Shown in pieces: positions 14,001-27,500 of a DNA stretch of 64,000 nucleotides. The DNA is from Perognathus longimembris pacificus (Eukaryota > Chordata > Mammalia > Rodentia > Heteromyidae). The notes below the pieces were generated by a model. That model saw only the letters and a list, made by a program, of their open reading frames with translations. It was not told the origin of the DNA and did not search any database. The position numbers and the translations under genes are program-made. Numbering within the stretch: position 1 is the first letter of the stretch; the number at the start of each line of letters is the position of its first letter. Where the stretch lies: the NCBI RefSeq assembly GCF_023159225.1, contig NC_063163.1, forward strand, positions 108,159,885 to 108,223,884, read 5' to 3'.

Positions 14001-17000
14001 AAGCAGAAAAAAAAGGTTATTTTAGAATGCTACTAGCATAGTTTTTGTCTCCAAGTTAAAACACATAGTCTTTTTTGTGTGTTTTTTAAATTTAATTTTA
14101 TTATCAAGGAGATAAAGAGGAGCCTACAGTAACATACATAAAGTAATGAGTATATTTCTTGTTGAGCATTGCTACCCCCTCAAATCATATAATCATTTAC
14201 ACAATGACACAAATGATTTAGCTTCTCCAAGAAGGAAAAGGCAAAAATAACTTCTAGGTATCTGCCAATTCTCCACTAGATTTCAATTATTTTGTGCCAT
14301 CTGTAAAACAGAGACTTACATATTTTTTCTGAGGTCAAGACTATAAATCCAAGAAAAGAAAAAAATTATCCAGCAGGAAATGATTAATTAAATAAAAGCC
14401 TAAAGCAAAAAAGCTTTCAAAGAAGGTCAGTAGTATTGCTAAAGAAGAAATTTCTCATTGACTGTGCCATGCCATAAGAAGATCTAGGTTAGACATAAAA
14501 TATCTATTGCAGGAGCATATTAGTTCCAGCTAAATAAACTGAACAAAATAAATTTCCATTCTGTCTTAAACCCAATGAGCCTGTAAAATGTTTATGTATT
14601 GGCTCTACAGAACCGACATTTTTTAATGCAGATTGAGCCACAATTTAACTAAAAGATTAATGTCCAAAATACACAAAGAGCTCTCTGCTAGGTCAAGACA
14701 CATCATCTTCATCTGGTCCAGAAGTTAACAAAAACCAAGAAGGCTTTATAGTTTAGTTGAAGCTTATTCTGTAGCTAGTTGGGCCATCTTCTTAGTGGTA
14801 TGGTATCTTTTTATTATTGTAAAAAAATGAATTTCTAATGACATTTTCATGAATATATGTAAGCACTTTCATCACATCCACCCCAGTTACACTTTCCCTG
14901 TGCACTCCTGCGGGTCCCCCCTCCTACTCCCCAAAGTACCCATTCTACATTCACGTCTTTAAAAATCTACCTTATACATGGGAGAGAAAACATAACACTA
15001 TGTGTCTTTCTGCATCTGGCTTATGTCTTTTAATATGTTGCCAGTCATAGGTCAGCTTCAGAGCTGCATTTACTTTAGAAGCTTCCTTTCCTTGCATAAT
15101 CACAGTTGCTGCTGGCCCCAGTGAGCTATGTGATATGTGAGCTGAGAAATTCCCACTTGTTCTAGAGACTCCCCAATATGTATGGCTAGAGGAAACAAAT
15201 GTCCAAGTCTAGGGGTCCCCAACAGTACATAAGAGACTGGGAAAAAAACAGTACACTGAGATCTTTGCTACAGTAGGAGAATGGAGGGAAACTGGCACTC
15301 TGTCAGCCTCAATGTTTTCAGATCCTGCCCATTAATTAAACCACCTTGTGGGAGGGAGGAGCTGGGGAAACTGCATAACCTGCTCAGAGATCTGTCTCAG
15401 ACGACCCTCTCATCTGCAAGTGGTATACTATGGGTCTGAAGAGGCAGATCTGGAGGCTTAAGAACTCTTAAGTCTCTGTGGTGATCCAGAGGAAAGAGAG
15501 CTTAGCATCCCTTGCAACAGAGCACAAGCTACTGACCGCTGTGCCCTCCACAACCTTCTCAATGGGTCTGTGTCTGAAGCATGCCTTCCATAACTACCTC
15601 TCATGGCTATCTGTCACCCAGACATGAGGGAGTGGCCCAAGGCTCTCCGACTTGTAATTGTTCCTTATTTTCCCTCTTTACACCAGATAGCATCTGGTAA
15701 ATAGAAAACTGAGAGCAATAGCTCTCTGAAACACTGGAATGACAAAATGCTGTCTTATCCAGTATGGGACTGCCACACAGAAAGAGTGGCACCCAATTCC
15801 ATACAATGGTCTTAAGGCTTGTGCGAAATGTCAGCTATTCTGCAGCCAGGACTGCCAGGCTGTTGTCACCGATGTTGCCTGGCATACCTTGTGGTGTGGC
15901 TACAGCTTCTCCTGTCCTCCGGGGATCCAGGGTTGCGGCTCTGGGCTGTTGTTTCCTACTTGTTTCTACATTGCCTCATGTTTCTCTGTGATTTTCAGCT
16001 GTCTTCAGCTGTTTTTATTGATTATTGATGCTCTTCCTGTCTTCTCTTTAGTCTATCCTTTGTTACCCTGACTCATTCATGAAGTCACATGGAGGAAGGT
16101 TCTAATCTGCCATCTTGTCCGAGTACCTAAAATCAATTTAGAAAAAGTTTTGTGTGTACCAGTCCTGGGGCTTGAACTCACGGCTTCATGCTCTCATTTG
16201 GCTTTTTTGGTATAGCTGGCACTCCACCTTGATACACACCTCTAGTTCTGGCTTCTTAAAGGTTAGAGATAATAATCTTGTGGATTTATCTTCCCAGTAT
16301 ACCTTTGAACCATAATCCTCAGATCTTAGCCTCAGGATTATAGGTGTGAGCCACCAGTGCTTGGACTACTTAAAATACTTTTTAACTCTCTATATGAAGC
16401 CCAACTGGCCATCAAGATACATGGATTCAATTTTAAATATTATTCAATAAATCATTCTCTGTTGCCAACATCTCTCAGTGCAATTACTGTAATAACCTCT
16501 TATCTCTACTCTCTGCCTTGCTTTTCTTCATACTGCCAGAGATCTTTGTAAAATACAAATCAATTACTAAGACTTTTGCTTTAAAATTTTCAACAACTTT
16601 ATTACAGCCCTCTGCCACTTCACTTTCACCAAAGTTTAGCCACTAACTTAAAAAAATATATTCTCAAGCATAACCAATGTCTTCAACTAAAGTACTTGGA
16701 CTATCTGGCAAACTCCAGTTCATCTTATAAGACCACCAAACTTGAGTATTATCTGATTTTAAAAGCCTTAACTTTTCATCTAGATGATCCCTGCCTTGCT
16801 TTCAGCATTATAATTATCTTTTTTTTTTGTCTCCCTTCCTCATTTCTCTGTCCTTTCTTGGTGCTCATTTTACTATTCATCACCATCAACTCCAACAGTA
16901 CTATCATCAAAAATAAGAACTTATTTATGTACTAGTACTAGGACATTGTCCCTTAGTTTTTTTACTCAAGGTTGGTGCTCTACCACTAAAGCAACAGCCC

Positions 17001-20000
17001 CATTTCTAGCCTTTTGGTAGTTAATTGGAGATAAAAGTTTCTCAGACTTATCTGTCTGGGCTGTCCTTGAACCTCAGATCTCAGTCTCTTGAGTAGGTAG
17101 ACTTATAGACAGGCATTAGCCACTAGCACCTGTCTGTGAGATATGCACTTTTTATTATGACTTTAATTAAATTCCAGATACAATTTTAGGTCCTTTACAT
17201 ATATTTCTCCACTTAATTTTATCAACACACTGGAAACTAGGTATTATAATCCTCATATTTTATTTACAAATACTGAGACTTAAAGTTACATAGCCAATGC
17301 GTGATATATCCAAACTTAACTCCATTTTATTCTTATCCAAGCTATGAACAGCATTATCTTGTCAGATATTCATAATGCCACATATTCAAATTTTATATTC
17401 TCAGCATATAGTGCAGTGCTGGGCATGTAGCAAGTTCTTAGTAAATGGGCTTTGTTGCTGAAAAGTGAAAACAAGATAAATAGGGGCTAAGAATGTGGCC
17501 TAGTTATAGCCTGCTTGCCTAGCATGCATGAAGCCCTGGGTTCAATTCCTCAGTACCACATAAACAGAAAAGGCTGAAAGTGGTGCTGTGGCTCAAGTGG
17601 TAGCGTGGCTAGCCTTGAGCAAAAGAAGCTCAGGGACAGTGTTCAGGCCCTGAGTTCAAAGATAAAAAATAAACTCTACAGAAATGCTGTTATTTCCTTT
17701 CACTCCTATTCAGATAAATTTGGTTTTCTAATGGGGCACTCACATTCCCTTACTCCAAACACATTATCCACCTAGAAACACTGTCAATAACAAATGTTGG
17801 CAAGGATGTGGATCAATCCTCACTCATTCACACAGCAGTGGCTCATACCTATTAACCTAGCTATTCAGAAGGCTGAGATTTGAGAATCCCAGGTCAAAGC
17901 CAGCCTGGGCAGACAAATCCATGAGATTCTGCAGTTAGCCATCAACATGCATGAAAAGTGTGGCTCAAGTGTTAGAGCGCTAACCATGAGTAGAAAAGCT
18001 AGGCAAGAACAAAAGGCCTGGAGTCAGGGCCCAGTACTGCTCTCTCCTCCCTCAAAAGAACATTCACTCACCTGTGGTGGAAATAAAAAATGGGTCACTT
18101 TGCTCAATTTTACTGTGTACCTAAAACTGCTTTTAAAAAATGAAGTCTGGGGCTGGGGATTTGGCCTAGTGGCTAGAGTGCTTGCCTCGTATACATGAGG
18201 CCCTAGGTTCGATTCCCCAGCACCACATATACAGAAAATGGCCAGAAGTGGCACTGTGGCTCAAGTGGCAGAGTGCTAGCCTTGAGCAAGAAGAAGCCAG
18301 GGACAGTGCTCAGGCCCTGAGTCCAAGCCCCAGGACTGGCAAAAAAAAAAAAAAAAAAAAAAAATGAAGTCTAAGCTAAGCAGAGTAGCTCATGCTTATA
18401 CACCTAGCTACTCAGGAAGTGAAGACCAAGAAGATCATGATTCTAGGCCAGCCCAGGCAGAAGCTGAAGAGACTATCTCTATCAATAAAAGTCTGGGCAC
18501 AGTGGTGCATGCCTGTTATATCAGCTATTCAAGAAGGGTAAATAATGGGCTGGGAATATGGCCTAGTGGCAAGAGTGCTTGCCTCCTACACATGAAGCTC
18601 TCGGTTTGATTCCCCAGCACCACATATATGGAAAATGGCCAGAAGGGGCGCTGTGGCTCAGGTGGCAGAGTGCTAGCCTTGAGCGGGAAGAAGCCAGGGA
18701 AGGTGCTCAGGCCCTGAGTCCAAGGCCCAGCACTGGCCAAAAAAAAGAAGGGTAAATAAAAGGATGAGAGTACAGGCTAGCCACAGTATAAACCCAAGAC
18801 CTTATTGGAAAAATAACTAAAACAAAGAAGACTGAGGGTATGGCTCAAGTGGTATAGAACTTGCCTACCAAATACAAGGCCCTGAGTTCAAACTGAAATG
18901 CTGCATGCATGCACACATGCATACATACATACATAAGTAAATAAATAAAATTGGTCAACTAATTTTATTAGAACAACTATTTAGTTGTTCACCATTTTCA
19001 ATATACTACTCAGATCAAAAATAACTTTCCAATATGTGTCAGAAGTCAAATCATATCCAAATTCTTTTTAAGTCCTCCCTCCCTCCCCCTTCCTTCCTTT
19101 CCTCCCCTCTCTCTTTCCCTCTCTTTTTGAGAGGAAATTGAACCCAGAGCTATGAATATGCTATACCACTAAGCCAAATACCCAGTCAACACCTGATAAT
19201 ACCTGATAACTTCTAAGACCTAACCTCTAAACACAACTAGAAGAGAAACAAGAACTTACTTTTCAATTTTTTTCTTTTGTTCCCTTTCTCTTTTCTGTTC
19301 CTTCACTTGCTCTCGCTCAATATCCATGAAAAGTCTTCTGTATCTCAGATACTGCTTTTGACGCTAAAAGAAAGAAGTGAAAATTACTGATTTGGTTCTC
19401 AGAGAACTTCACAAGGGAAGAAGGTAATCTTATGTTGTTTTTTTGGCCAGTCATGGGGCTTGGACTCAGGGCCTGAGCACTGTCCCTGGCTTCGTTTTTG
19501 CACAAGGCTAGCATTCTGCCACTTGAGCCACAGCGCAACTTCTGGCCGTTTTCTGGATAAGTGGTGCTGGGGAATTGAACCCAGGGCTTCACGTATACGA
19601 GGCGAGCACTCTTGCCACTAGGCCATATCCCCAGCCCTGGTAATCTTATGTTATAGACAAGAACACTATATGATATGGAAATAACATGGAATTGAAACCC
19701 CTTTGTACAACTACTTAATTTTTAAAAAAAATTTGTGTGCATCTGATCATAGAAAATAATATTTATCAAAATGAACTCCAGGAAATGGAAACAAGAGGTT
19801 TATTTCTTTGTTGCTGTTTTGGTTTTGTTAGTTAATTTATGTCTTTGGGAATGTAAGGGGAGGCACAGAAATAGAGGGAGAAAGGGTAAAGAAGTACAGC
19901 AATGGTGCTTACTAGACACTATGTGGGAAATGAACTATACAACTTGTGGGTAGGAACAGGAAGGGAAAACAGAGAGAGCATGGCAAGGGGTGACACTGTC

Positions 20001-21506
20001 CAAAAAGAAATGTACTCATTACCTGACTTATGTAACTGCTAACCCCTCTGTATATCACTTTATAATAACAATTTAACATTTTTTAAAGGATTTTTAAAGA
20101 AGTAACATGAAACTGTCTACTTTCCCTGCCTCCCATGACTCAGGATAATAACACGTATTTTCAAACACAGACATATAAAAGACAAGCATTAATCTAGTTT
20201 TCCTTTAGTACATAGTTTCCTGTCAGTAACTCTTAAGGAAATGATTGTACTTGATACAGTAAGATATGGACCATACTTATTCCGCATTCCCAAGTAGTAA
20301 ATGCCATAAAATAGGGCCATGGAAAGAATGTATGAGGAATTTTAAGAGGGAACTATAGCCCCTGCAACTTTCCAAAATTAGAATCATGCTCTATGCCTAG
20401 ACTAACATGGCAGGGAGGAGAGCAGAAGAGCTGAAGTACATCACAGTATCATACTCATAAAGGGAACAAGTACAATAAAAAGCAAGTGCTACTATACTAT
20501 GTGTGACCTGTTCACACCTCTGCACTTATAAATTCTTTTAAGGACACAGGGTACTCAAAGTGCTGAAGTATGCCTATAGGAATACACTAGGACAGTGTGA
20601 AGCTCTTTGGTACAATTAAAAGTCAGATTTGCAGTTTTCAATATTTGAAATGCATCAGAATCAGCAGTGATACTTTTTAAAAAGATAAATGCCCTAAACC
20701 TGTTTTCAAATAGTAGCTCAGTATATCTGGCTTGCTCTAGGCATCTGTGTTTTGAAAATTAAAAATAAGGGTCCACTTATAATTGGTGCATGGCCATTGT
20801 CAGAAATGAAACCATAAACTAAGTTGAAAGGGGAAACAAAAGGAAACTATAAATGTACATTTTCCTTCTGAATCAGCCAATTCATACTGGTTGGAGAAAT
20901 TCACTTGAATCAGTGCTCTGATTTCCCATCAATGTAGCTTAAATCCAAAGAGCTTATAGAGAAGTTAAATTGCATTAGAATCTATAGTATTCGCTCTTAA
21001 TGTATTCACGCACAGAAAACCACTTCTAATTTCACATGTACCACAATATTACATACCTCCTTTTTGTCTTCTTCTTGATCTACTCCAGAATGAAATGCCA
21101 GTGGAACTTGGAATTCAGTGTTCAATCCTGACTGATCCTCACCACAAACCTGTCAGAAAGTCCAGTCACACCAAGCAACAAAATTACCATGAGTTAGCCC
21201 TGTGAATCCTATTAATATCATTATTTCATCTATTAATTCTGTTTTCTTACAATCTGAGGTTAATTGGATAAACAAAAAATATATAAAATAAGAGCAAAAT
21301 AAGTAAAAGGGAACAATTTCAGAAGAAATTACACTGATCACAAAAGTGAAAAAGCAAAACAAAAATAAATAAATAAACATAAGAACAAAAAAACAAACAA
21401 ACAAACAAAAGTGAAAAAGCAACCCATAAAATGAGAAGACATTTGCAAAATATCTATTTGGGGGTATATTATACACACACACACACACACACACACGGGG
21501 GTATAT

Positions 21507-21548
<42 letters not shown>

Positions 21549-24500
21549 CTGTATGTAGAAAACACAAATTTCATAACTCAATAATCAAAATACAACAAGC
21601 CAATTTTTTTAAGTAGGCAAAGGCTTTAAAAAAAGCCAAAAAACACATGAAAACATACCCACCACCACTGGCTTCAGGAACCAGAAAAATACAGTGAGAT
21701 AGCACTTCACACATACTTGGATAGAAGGAATTAAAAATAAAGATATGGGGGCTGGGGTTAAAGCTCTGTGACAGCATGTTTGCCTGGCAAGAGCAAGGCC
21801 CTAGGTTCAATTCTTAGTCCTGTAAATAACAAATGTTAATTAGGAAGTGGGAAATTTAAACTTTTTTACTTTCTATTAGAAATGAAAAAGGTTGCAGGCA
21901 CTCTGGAAATTAATTTGTTAGCTCCTCCAAAGGCAAAACACAGAATTATCATACATCTCAGCAACTCCACTCAGATTTATACTTAAGAGAAATAAAAAGG
22001 TGTTCACAGAAAAACTTACAAATAGTCATAACATTATTTGTAACAGCCAAGAAGCAGAAATAAGCCAATTATCCATCAACTAATGAATGGATGAATAATA
22101 TGTGCTACATGCATAATGGGATTATTTGTAGGAATGAAATCCTTCTACAGTTATCAGTGAACTTTGAGAACACTATACTAAGTAAAGAAGTACAAAAAGC
22201 CTTAAACTTCATTATCTCGTTTATATGAAATGATTAGATTAGGCAAACTAAGTTGAATAAGGCAATATATTCTGCTTTTTGTTTCAGCTTGAACAGGTGC
22301 CTCTTTGTAGCTTATTTAGTACCACGTTTCTTACCCTTTTCTGTTAGCAACACCACTATTTTAAATGGCTCACTGAACTGATATATTATCTACTATTCCT
22401 AAATACACAAAGGCTGTGATATCAATTGTTGATTCAATCACTGACACATATGAAAAAAAGCTTGTGATATGACAGAAAATGCATATATTAGATAAGCTTC
22501 ACTCAGGCATGGGTTATAGTACTGCTAGGTGAGATCAATGTTAATGGATCTCTCTCTCTGTATGTCTCTCTGTAGTACTAGTGATCACACCTTGAGCCTT
22601 TCAAGTGAAAGAAGTAGGTGAAAGCTATATATAATGACTAACAATTTGTCTTTTAAGCAGAAATATCCATAAAATAAAGTTGTTTATTAATGATTTGACA
22701 AAAACAGTTATGGGAAAGAAAACTCTAAAGTACTATACAAGTAATAAATTCTGGCAGGCACCAGTGGCTCATTCCTATAATCCTAGCTACTCAAGAGGCT
22801 GAGATCTGAGGATCATGGTTCAAAGCCAACCCAGGCAGGAAAGTCTATGAGACTCATCTCCAATAAATCACAGAAAAAGCTGGAAGTGGCACTGTAGCTC
22901 AAGTTGTAGATTGCTAATGTTGAACAAAAGGAGCTCAGGGATAGCGCCCAGGCCTAGAGTTCAAGCCCCAAGACTGGCAAAAAGATAAAAATTAACAGTG
23001 TAACTCCCATACATTCCATCAATTCCATATCTAGGTATATATACCCAAAGGAATTTAAAGTAAAGACTAGAACAGGTATTAAGTACCTAAAGCTGGTAAA
23101 CAGACTAACTCCTAGGATTACCAAGTGTGTTCACGAAAGGTGATGCCTAGGTTAGCTTGCCCCTAATAGGAACAATTATGTTTTCCACTTTTATGTTTTG
23201 TCTCACTTTCCTATGCCTCACTCCCCAAATAACTAACCAGTAAAGTCAGCCTTGCCTGAAAATAGTAAGGGAAGGCATCACAGCAATACTACTAGTCATA
23301 CTAAACAGTAACATTTAGGTTTACAGGGACCAGGAACACCTGGAAAGTCTGTAGACCTGTGGACAAAATGGAAATCAGATCAAGAGAATTGATGGCTGGG
23401 CTGGGGATGGAGCTTAGAGCACTTGTTTAGCATGTGTGAAGCCCTGAGTGTAATTAATGGCCATTTCAGTGCCCACCTGGCTATGGCTAAAATTAGACTC
23501 CCAGAAAGCCCATAAACACTTTTGAGCATGCACTCTGGCAAGATGGAATCTGGATAAAAGCCTTCCATCTTCTACCTGCTGACCTGCTGATAATAAATCT
23601 CTTTCTTCTTTCATTACTCTATTTCTTGAGTTATTGACTTCTCAGGCAGCAGCGGAACTGGACATTTCACGGTTATGTACCCATGTTCATTACATTGTTA
23701 TATGTAGAAAACAGGAGGTGGGGGGGCAGGGAGAAATGAGAAAGGAGGTAACAAGTTGGATAAGAAATGTACTCACTGTATGAAACTATAATCCCTTGGT
23801 ACTTCACTTTGACAATAAAGAAATGAAGGGGAAAAAAAAGAAGAAACAAAGAAACAGGAGGTGAAAACAACCCAAGTGTCCATCAGTGGAAGACTGGATA
23901 AGCAAAAGGCAGTATATGTACACACTGGAGTACTATTCAGGTTAAAAAGGAAAAACTGTCCTATATTATAGCAGTTTGCTCAATGAAATAAGATACCCAC
24001 AAGAGGATAAATAATGTACGATTCCATTTTATTAGGTACTTAGAGTAATCAAACTCATAGAGACAGAAAATAGAATGGTGGTTTCTAGGAGCTAAGGGAA
24101 GGAGGCATTGAAATTCTTGTTTAATGGGCTTAGAGGTCCAGCTTTACAAGATGAAAAAAGTTCTGTAGACAGATGGTGGTGATGATTGTGTAACAATGTG
24201 AATGTACTTAATGCCATTAATTTGTATTTGAAAATGATTAAAATAAGCTACATATGGTAGTACATGCCAATAATCTCAGCACTCAGGAGGCTGAGTAAAG
24301 AGGATCATGAATTCAATTCAAGCATGGGCACTGGTGGTTCACATCTGTAATCCTAGCTACTCAGGAGGCTGAGATCTGAGGATCACAGTTTGAAGCCAAC
24401 CTAGACAGGAAAGTTTGTAAGGCTCTTACCTCCCAATTAGCCACCAGAAAAACGGAAGTGGAGCTGTGGCTCAAAGTGGTAGAGTGCTAACCTTAAGCAG

Positions 24501-27500
24501 AAAAGTTCAGGCCCATGATTAACAATAAACAAACAAATATGAAAAAATAAAATGATAAATTTCATGTATATAAATGCTTATAAGGGGACAAGAAGAATAC
24601 TTCTTTTCTTTCTTTTTGTGTGGTTTGTATTTTGTTTTTAGACAAGCTCTCACTAACTTTGCCCAAGCTGACCTTGAACTTGAAATCTTCCTGTCTCCAC
24701 CTGCTGAGTAACTGGCATTCTAAGTGTGTACCACATGTCCAGATGACTTGAGAATACTGCTAAGAAGAAAGAGCTAAGAAAAGGAAAGTGGTGGAAAACA
24801 TCTATGACATAGGCTAATTAATGGAACAAAGACCTAATGGGGCAGCTGGAGGACAAGACTCCAGAATGTAGTTCCAAAAACAAACAACTCTTCCTCTGAA
24901 AAACTAAGACTAGGCAATAATGTAAAAAAGAAGAAAGATAAATAGTTATATCTTCTATGTTCTTTATGAAAGCCTGAGAAGTGTGGGGTACAGCAAGAAG
25001 CTTGAAGAATATTCAAGAATAGTCAGTGTCAGGCAATGAAAATCATTCATAAATGGCTCAATGTCTAGTTACCTTGTAGTTTGTCCTACCTGTCGTCTTC
25101 TGCAGGTATCTCTCGGATGCCTGTTTGGAAGGTGCTGATGACCATCTAGAGGGAGATCCTCTCGACATTTTTCAGCTGTCCCAACTGACAGCTTCTGCCT
25201 AAAGTATAAACTCTAAAAGACACAACAGCACTTTTTCAATGAGAGTAGTGAAACAATAGAGAAAATACCGCAGGTTTCACTAATAAGCCTGAAGGACTCT
25301 AAACAGGTCAGAATATTCTGATATGTTATACCATAAAAGTAGACATATTTGTTACTCTTATGGATCACAACTGCACAAAACATTCTTAAACTTCATCTAT
25401 AAAACAAAAATAGTTTTAGTGTCTATCTACCAGGGTTATTGTGAAAGTTAAAATAACACATACAAACTTATAAACCATTATGGCTATGGTAGATGTGTCA
25501 TAAATATAAGCTATTATTTCAAATAGTAGTATCGCTAATATTAATAAGAGATAACATTATCATCATCACTGTGAACATCTAAATGTTGATATAAATGATC
25601 TAAGCAGGAGCATCACACGTGAAGCTTCAGTGGAGAGGACTGGAGTGGTATCAGTAAGAATGGTTGATTTATCACAAAACATCATATTTTTTCCCATTAT
25701 TAACACTAACCCTCTAAAAAAGTTACTACATTGCCCTGTCAGTATTGAGCAGAAACCTAATCAATTTGTTCTCTGCTTCCTACTCTTTTTTTTTTTTTTT
25801 TTTGCCAGTCCTGGGCCTTGGACTCAGGGCCTGAGCACTGTCCCTGGCTTCTCTTTGCTCAAGGTTAGCACTCTGCCACTTGAGCCACAGCGCCACTTCT
25901 GGCCGTTTTCTGTATATGTGGTGCTGGGGAATTGAACCCAGGGCCTCATGTACACGAGGCAAGCACTCTTGCCACTAGGCCATATCCCCAGCCCCCCTAC
26001 TCTTCATTATTATCAAGTTCTACTTATTTTATGAAAGAAGCTAAGTCTCAAATGTTAGGTAAAATGTCATGATAGGTCTCCAGAGGCAACTCCTCTTGCA
26101 ATCTCCCATTTCTCCAAGTTGAAAGCTGTTTGCGATACTTGTTCTACAGTAACATAAAATAGGCAACCATCTAAACATATATGATGGGCTAATTATAATA
26201 TCACAGACTCCAGTGACAATTGTAAAGTAATGATACAAGGTAAGAATAAAAAAAACAACTAGAGATGTGTGTGTGCACACGCACGTGTGTATGTGTATGT
26301 GAGAGAGAGAGAGATATTTTGTGCATGTATGTGTGGTTAACAAAAAACTTCTTTTCTTTTTGCCAGTCCTAGGGCTTGAACTCAGGGCCTGGGTATTGGC
26401 TTCTTTTTGCTCAAGGCTAGCACTCTACCACTTGAGCCACAGTGCCACTTCGAGCTTTTTTCTATTTATGTGGTACTGAGGAATCAAACCCAGGGCTTCA
26501 TGCATGCTAGGCAAGTACTACCATTAAGCCACATTCCCAGCCCTTTAACACAAAACATTTAAACATACAAAACAGAAAAAAGATTGTACCATGAATCACA
26601 AGTACTGTCAATTTCAATTACCCTCCTCCTCCACCTCCTCCTCCTCCTCCTCCTCCTCCTCCTCCTCCTCCTCCTCCTCCCCCCCTCCCCCTCCCCCTCC
26701 CCTTCCTCCCTCCTCCCTCCTTCCTCTTCTTCTTCCTCTTCTTCTTCCTCTCTCTCTCTCCTCCAATTTTTTCCAGGAGTTTAAAATCAAATATGGATTC
26801 TTCTGGTATATGTGAAACAACTGAAGACATTTTACTCTCAGCCCAATTGTGGAGGTCTACAAAGCCTACAGAGTACACATACAAGCTAGATGATATACTT
26901 CAGCCCAAGAATAAGCCATTAGTCTTGCTTCTCTGTTTTAAAAAGTATATAGCTGGGTACCAGTAGCTCATGTCTGCAATCCTACTTAGGAGGTTGAGAT
27001 TTGAGGATTGCAGTTTGAAGCCAGCTATGGCAGGAAATTCTGTGAAACTTTTATCCTGAATTACCAACCAAGAAAGCTGGAAGTGGAACTGTAGCCTCAG
27101 TGCGGCAGAGCACCAATCTTGAGTGAAAAGGCTAAAGGACAATGCCCAAGACCTGAGTTTAAGAACCCAGTACCAGTACACACACACAAAAATTATATAT
27201 ATATATGTATATATGTGTATACATAGATATATATAGATATATATCCCTCCTGCTCTAGACGCTACTCTACATTTTCTCTAGGGAGACTTGTCCTAGATTT
27301 TATTTTAGGTGGAGGCAAGTCTTCCTTCTCTCTTTTGTCTCGCATAAAAAATGAGGAGTATTTGAGGAATATGTTCTAAGAGAATGACAAGAATAGCAAA
27401 AGAGGGGCTGGGAATATGGCCTAGTGGCAAGGGTGCTTGCCTCGTATACATGAAGCCCTTGGTTCGATACCCCAGCACCACATATATAGAAAATGGCCAG

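Larger units (their letters stand above)
21400..22260 (+). mobile_element. L1 (old) ORF2 fragment
   Basis: GAGAAGACATTTGCAAAATA, then CATCTCAGCAACTCCACTCA and CCATCAACTAATGAATGGAT follow L1 ORF2 to 3' UTR order. Interrupted by a duplicated AC microsatellite (21470-21545) and an ID-type SINE (about 21748-21840). Confidence 0.7.

Noticed and set aside
15607..16071. Several overlapping frames of 60-110 codons
   Set aside because: They fall in a probable L1 5' UTR relic; no L1 protein motif is present in them.
21467..21545. CRISPR-like direct repeats
   Set aside because: Simple dinucleotide arrays in a mammalian genome; no spaced repeats of CRISPR type anywhere in the window.
21431..21616. Threonine-histidine or valine-cysteine repeat peptides; also at 51856-52252
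   Set aside because: Translations of AC/GT microsatellites.
26584..26884. Glu/Gly-, Ser- and Leu-rich peptides on both strands
   Set aside because: Translations of the CTC/GGA simple repeat.
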